This document shows positions 1 to 6,751 of a stretch of 12,251 nt of DNA, one piece after another (position 1 is the first letter of the stretch; the number at the start of each line of letters is the position of its first letter). The translations under genes and the position numbers were made by a program. The stretch comes from a bacterium (GTDB taxonomy: Bacteria; Spirochaetota; Spirochaetia; JABEVK01): assembly GCA_021782055.1 (NCBI GenBank), contig JAJXVP010000065.1:1-12251 (forward strand), in the 5' to 3' direction. The notes beneath the pieces were generated by a model that saw only the letters and a list, made by a program, of their open reading frames with translations, was not told where the DNA came from and made no database searches.

Positions 1-393
1 AGAAAAGACTTTTTCAAAAGAAGTAGCCGCCTCCTTCCATTGTTTTTTGTCAGTCTGAAATTCACCTTGAATGAAATATGCTTTTAAAAGCGCATAAGAA
101 TCCGGGGCTTTGGTCTCTAAATCTTTCAATTCAGAAACAAAAGATTTTTCTAACTGAGCTTTTTTGGTTGCATCAGCCTCATTTTTCCACTGAGAATAAT
201 CATCACCAAGTTTTTCAATCTTAGCCCCAAATTCTTTTTTTACACCTTGTGAATAAATTGACCAACCAGCTAAGGCAGTCAGAATAACTACAATGATAAC
301 AATACCTGCTAAAATAATTGCACGATATTTTTGTAGAAAATTACTTATGGCAATCCGAACTGCCGTTGTTCCACCTGTACTCTTTTCAGCCAT
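1..393 (-). CDS. Membrane-anchored TPR-like protein, 3' end outside window
   Basis: The frame is open from an ATG at 393 to the left edge, giving the first 131 residues. Residues about 26-46 form one strongly hydrophobic segment (LAGIVIIVVILTALAGW) after a short polar N-terminus with several basic residues. This predicts a signal anchor with the rest outside the cytoplasm. The remainder is helical and charged. Its last part (ALLKAYFIQGEF, then WKEAATSFEKVF) has the small/aromatic spacing of tetratricopeptide repeats. The layout of N-terminal TM followed by TPRs resembles the YfgM family of envelope chaperone/adaptor proteins, but that is inference from architecture only. The start is supported by AAGGAG a few bases upstream. 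The gene follows the sigma54 activator by 13 nt, so the two are probably co-transcribed. The product and partner are unknown. Confidence 0.85.
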   Translation of the reverse strand, partial: MAEKSTGGTTAVRIAISNFLQKYRAIILAGIVIIVVILTALAGWSIYSQGVKKEFGAKIEKLGDDYSQWKNEADATKKAQLEKSFVSELKDLETKAPDSYALLKAYFIQGEFQTDKKQWKEAATSFEKVFS

Positions 394-406
394 GAATTAC
401 TCCTTA

Positions 407-1903
407 CTATTCCATGCCAAGTTCTTTAATAAGTTTCGACAAATACGTCCTTTGTATTTTAAGACGATTTGCGGTTCGTGTTTTGTTCCCTTTTTCTTGA
501 TCCAGTACTTTAATAATAAAACTTTTTCTAAATTCATTTACTGCGGATTTGAGGTCAGCCTCCTGATTGATTGGGTATGACCTGTCAAACTTTTCAAAAT
601 CTTTGACAGAAATTTTTAAGTCTGAGGATGTCACGAGGGCGCGTTCAACAGCATTTTGAAGTTCTCGAATATTACCAGGCCAAGAACGACGTCTCAAGTA
701 CTCTAAAGATTCCGACGAAAAAGATGCCCCCCCCTTCCCTAATTGCTGACATTTTTCTTGGAGAAAATGCTCCGCTAATAAAGGAATATCTTCGATACGT
801 TCCCTTAAAGGAGGAAGAGGAATTTGTAAAACATTGAGCCGAAAATACAAATCCTGACGGAACTCACCGTTTTGAAGAACGGTTTGTAAATCACGGTTGG
901 AAGCAGCCAAGATTCGAACATCTAACCGAATTACCTGTGAACTACCTACTCGTTGGAGAGTCTTGGATTGTAGGACTCTCAACAACTTAGCTTGGAGTAA
1001 CAAAGGTAATTCCGTTATTTCATCTAAAAATAACGTACCGCCTTGGGCTTGTTCAAATTTACCTAGTTTATCAGTTACCGCATCCGTGAACGCACCTTTA
1101 ACATGTCCAAATAATTCACTTTCGAGTAAACCTTCAGGAATTGCCGCGCAGTTGATTTTTACATAAGGTGCTTTTGACCTTGAACTATGACGTTGAATAT
1201 AATCCGCCATATATTCTTTGCCAGTGCCAGTTTCCCCTAAAATGAGAACCGGTGAATCTGTTACACTAAATTTTTGTGCTAATTCAAGAAGATTGAGCAT
1301 ACGAGGACTTTCTGTTAAGAAGGCATCAACTTGAGCTTGGTGAGAACGATAGTTTCTCAAAAGGCTAATCTCTGACTGCATATCATGAAACGATTTAGCA
1401 TTTTGAACGGCTAAGCCAGCTTGATTGGCAAACATTTCTAACCATGTTTGATCATCCTGAGTGAAGTAGCCACCATTTTTCTTATTGATGAGTTCCAGAA
1501 CACCTAAACATTTTCCCTTAACCCTAAGGGGAACAGCCAAAATACTATGGGTTGGGAAACCAACATGTTTCGAAATTCCCGCAGAAAAGCGTTTATCACT
1601 TTCCACATCATTAACGATTAAAGGACAATTATTTTCTGCCACCCAGCCAGCAATCCCTTCCCCCTTTTTTAGGGTAAACGATTGAACTTCTTGACCTTTA
1701 GAACCTAGGGCAACAATAAACTCAAGACCATCACCTTCCTGATTCATCATTAAAAGTGAAGAGGCTTCACCATCTGTTAGACGGGAAGCCGACTCTAAAA
1801 TTTGAGTAAATAATCCATGGAGATCTAAGAAGCTAGAATTCAGCCTTTCATTAATCTCGAGAAAAAGCTCCAATTTTCGCGGATCAATTGCAGACCTAAA
1901 CAT
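407..1903 (-). CDS. Sigma54-dependent transcriptional activator (GAF-AAA+-Fis)
   Basis: This 498-residue protein has the three-part layout of bacterial enhancer-binding proteins. A GAF sensor domain spans about residues 25-170 and a sigma54-activating AAA+ ATPase about 195-430. A Fis-type helix-turn-helix lies at about 455-495 (NKTRTANRLKIQRTYLSKLI). Visible motifs are Walker A GETGTGKE (223-230), Walker B GGTLFLDE (288-295), FRQDLYFRL with likely arginine fingers (348-356) and WPGNIREL (408-415). The sigma54-contacting loop reads GAFTDA (270-275) instead of GAFTGA. There is no receiver domain, so control is probably by a small ligand bound to the GAF domain rather than phosphorylation. The ATG lies 15 nt after the S1 stop with no clear Shine-Dalgarno, suggesting re-initiation. 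The target genes are unknown. FhlA/NifA-like layout is certain; specificity is not. Confidence 0.95.
   Translation of the reverse strand: MFRSAIDPRKLELFLEINERLNSSFLDLHGLFTQILESASRLTDGEASSLLMMNQEGDGLEFIVALGSKGQEVQSFTLKKGEGIAGWVAENNCPLIVNDVESDKRFSAGISKHVGFPTHSILAVPLRVKGKCLGVLELINKKNGGYFTQDDQTWLEMFANQAGLAVQNAKSFHDMQSEISLLRNYRSHQAQVDAFLTESPRMLNLLELAQKFSVTDSPVLILGETGTGKEYMADYIQRHSSRSKAPYVKINCAAIPEGLLESELFGHVKGAFTDAVTDKLGKFEQAQGGTLFLDEITELPLLLQAKLLRVLQSKTLQRVGSSQVIRLDVRILAASNRDLQTVLQNGEFRQDLYFRLNVLQIPLPPLRERIEDIPLLAEHFLQEKCQQLGKGGASFSSESLEYLRRRSWPGNIRELQNAVERALVTSSDLKISVKDFEKFDRSYPINQEADLKSAVNEFRKSFIIKVLDQEKGNKTRTANRLKIQRTYLSKLIKELGME
727..734 (-). repeat. 8-G homopolymer tract inside the sigma54 activator
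   Basis: The coding strand reads GGG AAG GGG GGG GCA here, giving eight consecutive G at about residues 390-393, in the lid part of the AAA+ domain and ahead of the Fis helix-turn-helix. By hand reading, gain of one G leads to a stop after about 20 codons and loss of one G to a stop after about 10 codons. Either change would remove the WPGNIREL motif and the DNA-binding domain. Slippage at this tract is inference. Confidence 0.6.
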
Positions 1904-1918
1904 GGAATTGCCATAGGC

Positions 1919-4270
1919 CTATTTCTTCAGCATATCACCAAGACGAAAACTATCGTGACGATCATCGTCTTGCATATACTTAGAAATCTCTTCTTTTTGT
2001 TGCTGTTTTTCATAGTCACGAAGCGAAAGGCTCAGCCTTTGTTTTTCTACATTTACTTCTGTCACAACAGCCTTAACTTGTTTTCCAATCTCCAGAGATT
2101 TCATAAAATCTTCTGGATTTTGATCTCGCGGATCACACAGACTTGCTTTACTCACCAAGCCATCGATACCGCCAGGAACACGTAAAAAGACCCCAAAATC
2201 CGTTTTACTGACAACTTCCCCTTGAATGACCGATCCTTTCGGATACGTGCGAGACAAATTCAACCATGGATCTTCTTGAACTTGCTTTAGGCCCAGACGA
2301 ATACGATGAGCGTTCACATCAACTTCTAAAACCTTCACATCAACTTTTTGCCCATCTTTTAATTCCGAGGTGGCATTTCGAATTTTCTTTGTCCAGGACA
2401 AGTCGTCAACATGAAGAAAACCATCCACCCCTTCTTCCAGAGTTAAGAAGGCCCCAGCTGGAGTAACTTTTTTCACAGTGAGACTAAGAACTTTCCCGAC
2501 AGGAAATTTCTTTTCCACCACTTCCCAAGGATTCAAAGTCACTTGTTTCAAACCTAAAGAGACTCGAAGATTTTCCAGGTCGTATTCCAAAATCTTAGAT
2601 TCAACCACATCCCCAGGTTTCAAAATTTCCTTGGGATGAGAAATTCTTTTCACCCAAGACATTTCAGAAATATGGATCAAACCTTCAATACCTTCAGCAA
2701 TTTCTACAAAGGCACCAAAGTCAGCCAACTTAGTAACTTTTCCCTTAACAACATCCCCGACTGCAAATTTCTTTTCAAAAGCCACCCAAGGGTTTTCAGA
2801 CATGTGTTTTAAAGACAAATTAATTTTCTTGGCTTCACTATCCAGCTTCAGGATTTTTAAGGAGATTTTATCACCTTTTTCAACAAAATCCTTGGGACGA
2901 GTCACATGACCCCAACTCATATCGTTAACATGTAACAAACCGTCAAAGCCACCCAAATCAACAAAGGCACCAAACGAAGTAAATGACTTAACCTCTCCAG
3001 TTACCACATCGCCTTCTTTTTTTTCTTGAAAAAACTTCTCTCGTTTTTCTTCAATTTCTTTCATCAACAAATCACGTCGATTTAAAACAATGTTGGCTTT
3101 CTTTTCCCAAACGAGTTTTTCAAGTAAGAAATTTCCCTGAACACCCAAAAGGGATTCAAGAACGTCAATTTTCCCGACATCGGCTTTGGATTGAGGTACA
3201 AAACCAGAGTAACCATAGCCTAGATCAACCTCATAGCCGCCCTTAATAACTTTGGTAAATTTTCCTTTTACAGGCTTTTTTTCTGCATATGCAGTTTTTA
3301 AGTCTTCTTTAAAAACTAAACCATCAGCTTTTTCTTTGCTGATTTCTATACCGCCATTTTTACTTTCTTTACGAACAAGTATGACGCGAACCTTATCACC
3401 AAGCTTGGGAACAGTCGAAAATTCACTCAGCGGCAAAATACCGTCAGATTTATATCCGATCCCCACACTTACGGAATCCGTGGAAACAGAAATCACTGTC
3501 CCCTCGACGAGACTGCCTTCTTGCAGGGCCTCGAGATTTTTCAAATATTCTTCTTGAAGTACAGTCTGGTTGTTGTCAGTTTCAGCCATGATCGTCGAGC
3601 CGCTCCTAGAACTAGTGAATGATTGTCGAAGGATTTCGTTTACTTTCTCACAAACCTGGGGAATGGTCAAGTCAGAAGTATCTATAACTATACACCCCTC
3701 TGTTTTCTTGAGAGGCCCCCACTCTTTGTTCCGATCAATTTGATCACGTTTAACAATACTCTCAAAAACTTCTTGCCATTTTTCTTGCGGTCTTTCATTC
3801 CAACGCCGATTCGCACGAACTTCAGGTGAAGCATCCAAAAACAATCGAACTTGAGCTTGGGGAAAGACCACACTGGTCATATCTCGACCTTCCGCCACCA
3901 AGGAATTTGTTTTTGTCCACTGACGAAAGTGCTCATTCAAAGTTGCTCGTATGGCTGGAATTTCAGATAAAGGAGCTGCCCATCGATCAATGAGAGGAGT
4001 ATGAAGTTCAGTAGCTAAAAGACGGTTTTCCCAAGGAACACCCTCTTCATGAAATTTCCAAGGAAATTGTTGAACTAGCGTCACCAAACGTTCTTTTAGT
4101 TCTGAAGTTAACAGAGTTTCTTCCTGGATAAGGCCTTGAGTCAGGGCGACATAGACTACTGTCCTATAGTACCGACCGGTATTGAGGTAGTGTAAATTCC
4201 ATTGTTTAGCGATATACCTCGCAATTGTACTTTTACCGACCCCAGCGGGACCATCAATGGCGACGACCAT
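1919..4270 (-). CDS. cmk-rpsA: Fusion of cytidylate kinase and 30S ribosomal protein S1
   Basis: This is one 783-residue frame with two complete proteins. Residues 1-227 are a CMP/dCMP kinase, which transfers phosphate from ATP. It has P-loop GPAGVGKS (7-14), the nucleotide-binding segment YLNTGRYYR (28-36), AEGRDMTSVVFP (126-137) and RDQIDRNK (175-182). Residues 228-783 are S1, the mRNA-binding ribosomal protein, with six S1 (OB-fold) repeats starting near 250, 332, 418, 503, 588 and 677. The last four are the most alike, each containing a G-F/A-G-(A/V)-F core. The lengths match separate E. coli Cmk (227 aa) and S1 (557 aa). The join is a Ser/Thr/Arg-rich linker (218-227). The ATG overlaps the upstream gene by 17 nt and has a perfect AGGAGG 6 nt away. 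An internal ATG at 3589 could start S1 alone. Asn30 replaces the Asp of E. coli Cmk (Asp35). Confidence 0.96.
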   Translation of the reverse strand: MVVAIDGPAGVGKSTIARYIAKQWNLHYLNTGRYYRTVVYVALTQGLIQEETLLTSELKERLVTLVQQFPWKFHEEGVPWENRLLATELHTPLIDRWAAPLSEIPAIRATLNEHFRQWTKTNSLVAEGRDMTSVVFPQAQVRLFLDASPEVRANRRWNERPQEKWQEVFESIVKRDQIDRNKEWGPLKKTEGCIVIDTSDLTIPQVCEKVNEILRQSFTSSRSGSTIMAETDNNQTVLQEEYLKNLEALQEGSLVEGTVISVSTDSVSVGIGYKSDGILPLSEFSTVPKLGDKVRVILVRKESKNGGIEISKEKADGLVFKEDLKTAYAEKKPVKGKFTKVIKGGYEVDLGYGYSGFVPQSKADVGKIDVLESLLGVQGNFLLEKLVWEKKANIVLNRRDLLMKEIEEKREKFFQEKKEGDVVTGEVKSFTSFGAFVDLGGFDGLLHVNDMSWGHVTRPKDFVEKGDKISLKILKLDSEAKKINLSLKHMSENPWVAFEKKFAVGDVVKGKVTKLADFGAFVEIAEGIEGLIHISEMSWVKRISHPKEILKPGDVVESKILEYDLENLRVSLGLKQVTLNPWEVVEKKFPVGKVLSLTVKKVTPAGAFLTLEEGVDGFLHVDDLSWTKKIRNATSELKDGQKVDVKVLEVDVNAHRIRLGLKQVQEDPWLNLSRTYPKGSVIQGEVVSKTDFGVFLRVPGGIDGLVSKASLCDPRDQNPEDFMKSLEIGKQVKAVVTEVNVEKQRLSLSLRDYEKQQQKEEISKYMQDDDRHDSFRLGDMLKK
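3587..3607 (-). promoter_or_regulatory. Possible internal ribosome binding site and start for free S1
   Basis: On the minus strand AGGAG (3603-3607) precedes the in-frame ATG at 3587-3589 by 13 nt. This ATG is residue 228 of the fusion, at the first residue of the S1 half. Starting here would give a 556-residue S1. The spacing is longer than the usual 5-9 nt, so use of this site is plausible but unproven. The alternative is that it is only a remnant of the ancestral rpsA start. Confidence 0.4.
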
Positions 4271-4970
4271 GATTTTCCTCCTGTTTGAGGCCTCTCAATT
4301 CCTGAGCCGTTAACTTCCGAAACTTTCCCGGTTCCAAATTTCTGAGAACAACTGGTCCAAAGCGAAAACGGTGGACACGTTTCACCGTAATAGCTCTGCG
4401 TTGAAAAACTTTTCGGATTTCCCGATTTTTTCCTTCTGTTAAGACAAGCCGAACTTGATGACTATTTTGAATTTGAAAAGCTTGGCACTGATATTTTTCG
4501 CCATCAATCCAAATCCCAGTTTTGAATTCTTCCATCAAATCTTGAGGAATTTCTTTTTTAGTCTCGACGATATATTCTTTTTCAATGTGACTTGAAGGAT
4601 GCATTAAACGTCGGGCAAACTCACCATCATTTGTCATCAACAGCAACCCAGAGGTCATGTAGTCCAGCCGGCCCACGGTAAACAAACGTTCTTTCACAAA
4701 AGGCTGAATTAAGCTAACAGCTAAGGTTCTATGTTCTTCATCTTGGGTAGAACAAACGACTTTACTAGGCTTATGCAGTACATAATAGACTTGTGATTCT
4801 TCGGGAACAATTTTCCGTCCGTCGACTTCAACAATATCAGAGCTCAGAATTCTTTTCCCTGCTTCTATGACAACTTTGCCGTTAACCCGCACTCGACCTG
4901 CTTCAATAATGGCGACTACCGCTCTTCGAGAAGCCACTCCAGCGTGGGCTAAATAAACTTGCAGACGCAT
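4254..4970 (-). CDS. rluB: RluB/RsuA-family pseudouridine synthase
   Basis: This enzyme converts a uridine of rRNA (by family, 23S or 16S) to pseudouridine. From the ATG at 4970 the protein is 238 residues. An S4 RNA-binding domain covers the first ~50 residues (LAHAGVASRRAV...IIEAGRVRVNGKVV). A catalytic domain follows with VGRLDYMTSGLLLMTNDGEF, whose Asp (about residue 103) is the expected catalytic residue. The family motifs KEY and GKNREIRKVF come after it. The frame is also open to a GTG at 5021, overlapping scpB by 38 nt. I prefer 4970 because relatives begin directly with the S4 domain. A TTG at 5003 preceded by AAAGGG is a third option, and no start has a strong Shine-Dalgarno. The 3' end overlaps cmk-rpsA by 17 nt. 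RluB and RsuA cannot be told apart reliably by eye, though placement beside scpAB is typical of rluB. Confidence 0.93.
   Translation of the reverse strand: MRLQVYLAHAGVASRRAVVAIIEAGRVRVNGKVVIEAGKRILSSDIVEVDGRKIVPEESQVYYVLHKPSKVVCSTQDEEHRTLAVSLIQPFVKERLFTVGRLDYMTSGLLLMTNDGEFARRLMHPSSHIEKEYIVETKKEIPQDLMEEFKTGIWIDGEKYQCQAFQIQNSHQVRLVLTEGKNREIRKVFQRRAITVKRVHRFRFGPVVLRNLEPGKFRKLTAQELRGLKQEENHGRRH
4277..4282 (-). promoter_or_regulatory. Shine-Dalgarno of cmk-rpsA
   Basis: AGGAGG ends 6 nt before the ATG at 4270, inside the end of the preceding gene. It is one of the two perfect six-base Shine-Dalgarno matches seen in the window (the other serves the secreted TPR gene at 11102). This fits high expression of a ribosomal protein and fixes the start of the fusion. 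Confidence 0.85.
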
Positions 4971-4983
4971 TTCGTCTGATGTT

Positions 4984-5520
4984 TCATGGTTCTTTGAGTT
5001 CAAATCGATCCCTTTCCGCACCTTCTAAGCGCGGTAAATCCGCAATACTGTTAAGTCGAAATAATTGTAAGAATTTTTTCGTTGTTCCAAACTGAACTGG
5101 CCGTCCAACGGTTTCCTTTCGCCCGACTTCCTCAATGACTTCTTTATCTTGAAGTTGTTTGAGCACAGCCGCACAGCTTACCCCTCGAATACTCTCCACT
5201 TCAGATTTGGTAATCGGTTGAGCATAAGCGATAATCGATAATGTCTCGAGAGCAGCTTTAGACAACTTATCGTCTGGCTTTTTGCCGTAATGCTCCTTTA
5301 AACTTTCGGCGAGTTCCGGTTTGGGCACCAGATAAAAGCCCGTGGAAGTTTGTGCCAATTCAATCCCACTTGTCTGTGACTCATATTTTTCACGAAGGAA
5401 ATTGAGAGAATCGAGCACAACTTCTTTGTTCAATTGAGATAGCCGAATTAGCTTCTCCACTTCGACTGGTTCCGTTTCCAGAAACAAAATGGCTTCAACT
5501 AGGGCAGCTTCAGTTACCAT
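4984..5520 (-). CDS. scpB: Segregation and condensation protein B
   Basis: ScpB binds the kleisin ScpA and, with SMC, forms the bacterial condensin that compacts and separates daughter chromosomes. The 178-residue product consists of two winged-helix domains. The second carries the family signature LSKAALETLSIIAYAQPITKSEVESIRGV (about residues 86-114), then VIEEVGRKETVGRPVQFGTT and a FLQLF...DLPRL tail. Length is typical of the family. The ATG at 5520 lies inside scpA (11-nt overlap) with AGGGGG 5 nt upstream, so translation of the two partners is probably coupled. The stop falls within or just before the rluB start region. Nothing is missing. Confidence 0.96.
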   Translation of the reverse strand: MVTEAALVEAILFLETEPVEVEKLIRLSQLNKEVVLDSLNFLREKYESQTSGIELAQTSTGFYLVPKPELAESLKEHYGKKPDDKLSKAALETLSIIAYAQPITKSEVESIRGVSCAAVLKQLQDKEVIEEVGRKETVGRPVQFGTTKKFLQLFRLNSIADLPRLEGAERDRFELKEP

Positions 5521-6250
5521 CTCTGCCCCCTAAAGCGCGACGGATTTGAATATCTCCAAACAGCAAACTTTGAAACAAAACTATGGTCTGAGATTTCACC
5601 AATTCTAAGATGGCCAAAAAAGCACATACCACTTCTAAGACCGATTGGGAATTCAAAATGAGATCAGTAAAGAGACAAGAGTCTTTTTCGGCCAAAATTT
5701 CTCGAACCAAGGTGATTTTCTCATGAATGGAAACTTCTTCCATTAAGTTGAGAACCCGTTCTGAAGACAGACCTTTCATGATCTTAGAAAATGTTTGAAA
5801 CAAATCCCAAACCTCAATTTTTGCCCAAGCTTCGTCTCCTGGCTCAAAGGGTAAGGCAGGTTGAGGTTTTTTTCGCTCGTAGACCCAGGATAAGGGAGCT
5901 TCGTTCTCTGCTAATAATTCGGCCAAGCGCTTAAATTTTTGGTGTTCGAGCAACTTTTCAACCAATTCTCGGCGAGGATCTTCCCAGACTTCCTCGTCCG
6001 AGGGCAAAGGCAACAGAGTTCTTGACTTAATATAGAGCAAGTGGGCGGCCATTTGATAAAAATCCGTGACAGTTTCTAAATTGAGCTTTGTCGACAAGGC
6101 GAGATACTCTAAAAATTGTTCTGTAATTTGAGAAATGGGAATATCATAAATATTGATTTCGTTTTTCTTGATCAAATACAACAGAAGATCCAAAGGGCCT
6201 TGGAAATCTTCTAGAGAAAATTGAACTTCCGATGCAGTCAACTCCGGCAT
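5510..6250 (-). CDS. scpA: Segregation and condensation protein A (kleisin)
   Basis: ScpA is the kleisin subunit that bridges the SMC head domains and recruits ScpB. The 246-residue product shows the family N-terminal hallmark FQGPLDLLLYLIKKNEINIYDIPISQITEQFLEYL (about residues 15-49), which contacts the SMC neck. TDFYQMAAHLLYIKSRTLLP follows. A variable acidic middle comes next, and a C-terminal winged helix ends FLAILELVKSQTIVLFQ, which contacts the SMC cap. The ATG is 12 nt after the folK stop. The bases before it are pyrimidine-rich and contain no Shine-Dalgarno, so it may rely on coupling to folK. SMC itself is not in the window, as in many bacteria where scpAB sits apart from smc. Confidence 0.96.
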   Translation of the reverse strand: MPELTASEVQFSLEDFQGPLDLLLYLIKKNEINIYDIPISQITEQFLEYLALSTKLNLETVTDFYQMAAHLLYIKSRTLLPLPSDEEVWEDPRRELVEKLLEHQKFKRLAELLAENEAPLSWVYERKKPQPALPFEPGDEAWAKIEVWDLFQTFSKIMKGLSSERVLNLMEEVSIHEKITLVREILAEKDSCLFTDLILNSQSVLEVVCAFLAILELVKSQTIVLFQSLLFGDIQIRRALGGRDGN

Positions 6251-6262
6251 AAGGTGGGAATT

Positions 6263-6751
6263 TTACCAGGTCTTTTCGGCCATGACAACACCTTGATCAC
6301 CTAAAGAGGTTAAGGCTAATGACCAGGGGGTTTCATTTCTAGGATCAAGGGATTCCGGTAAAAGTTCTAGCAGTGGGATCAACACAAATGCCCGCTGAGA
6401 CATTCGGGGATGCGGTAAGGTTAAACGTTCTGACGTGAGAACGAGAGGTCCAAAGAGTAAAAGATCTAAATCGAGGACACGCGGACCTTTGGGTCGTAAG
6501 GGGTTTCTGACTCGGCCAGACTGCAATTCCCAAGTTAAAAGTATATCTAAAAGTTCTAAAGGAGTTCCTGACCATTCCCCCAACATGACGGCATTCCAGA
6601 AGTCCGCCTGTTCTAAATCATCTTGGGGTTTTGTGCGGTAGAGAGAAGAAAATTGAACCTTATCCAGCTGATTTTCCCAACTCTGACGAACCTGCTTTAA
6701 AGCATCTCGTGTCTGAGGTGTGTTGCCGCCGAGACCGACGGCAACACGCAT
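6263..6751 (-). CDS. folK: 2-amino-4-hydroxy-6-hydroxymethyldihydropteridine pyrophosphokinase
   Basis: FolK moves pyrophosphate from ATP to 6-hydroxymethyl-7,8-dihydropterin, the step before dihydropteroate synthase in folate synthesis. The 162-residue product has usual family length. Visible motifs are GLGGN (6-10), FSSLYRTKP (34-42), DFWNAV (50-55), GPRVLDLDLLLFG (89-101) with metal-binding Asp94 and Asp96, and LPHPRMSQRAFVLIPLLEL (112-130). The glycine-rich and DLDLL segments match the active-site signature. The start ATG shares one base with the recA stop (TAATG), with GGAG 9 nt upstream, so translation is likely coupled to recA. No other folate gene is in the window. Confidence 0.94.
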   Translation of the reverse strand: MRVAVGLGGNTPQTRDALKQVRQSWENQLDKVQFSSLYRTKPQDDLEQADFWNAVMLGEWSGTPLELLDILLTWELQSGRVRNPLRPKGPRVLDLDLLLFGPLVLTSERLTLPHPRMSQRAFVLIPLLELLPESLDPRNETPWSLALTSLGDQGVVMAEKTW

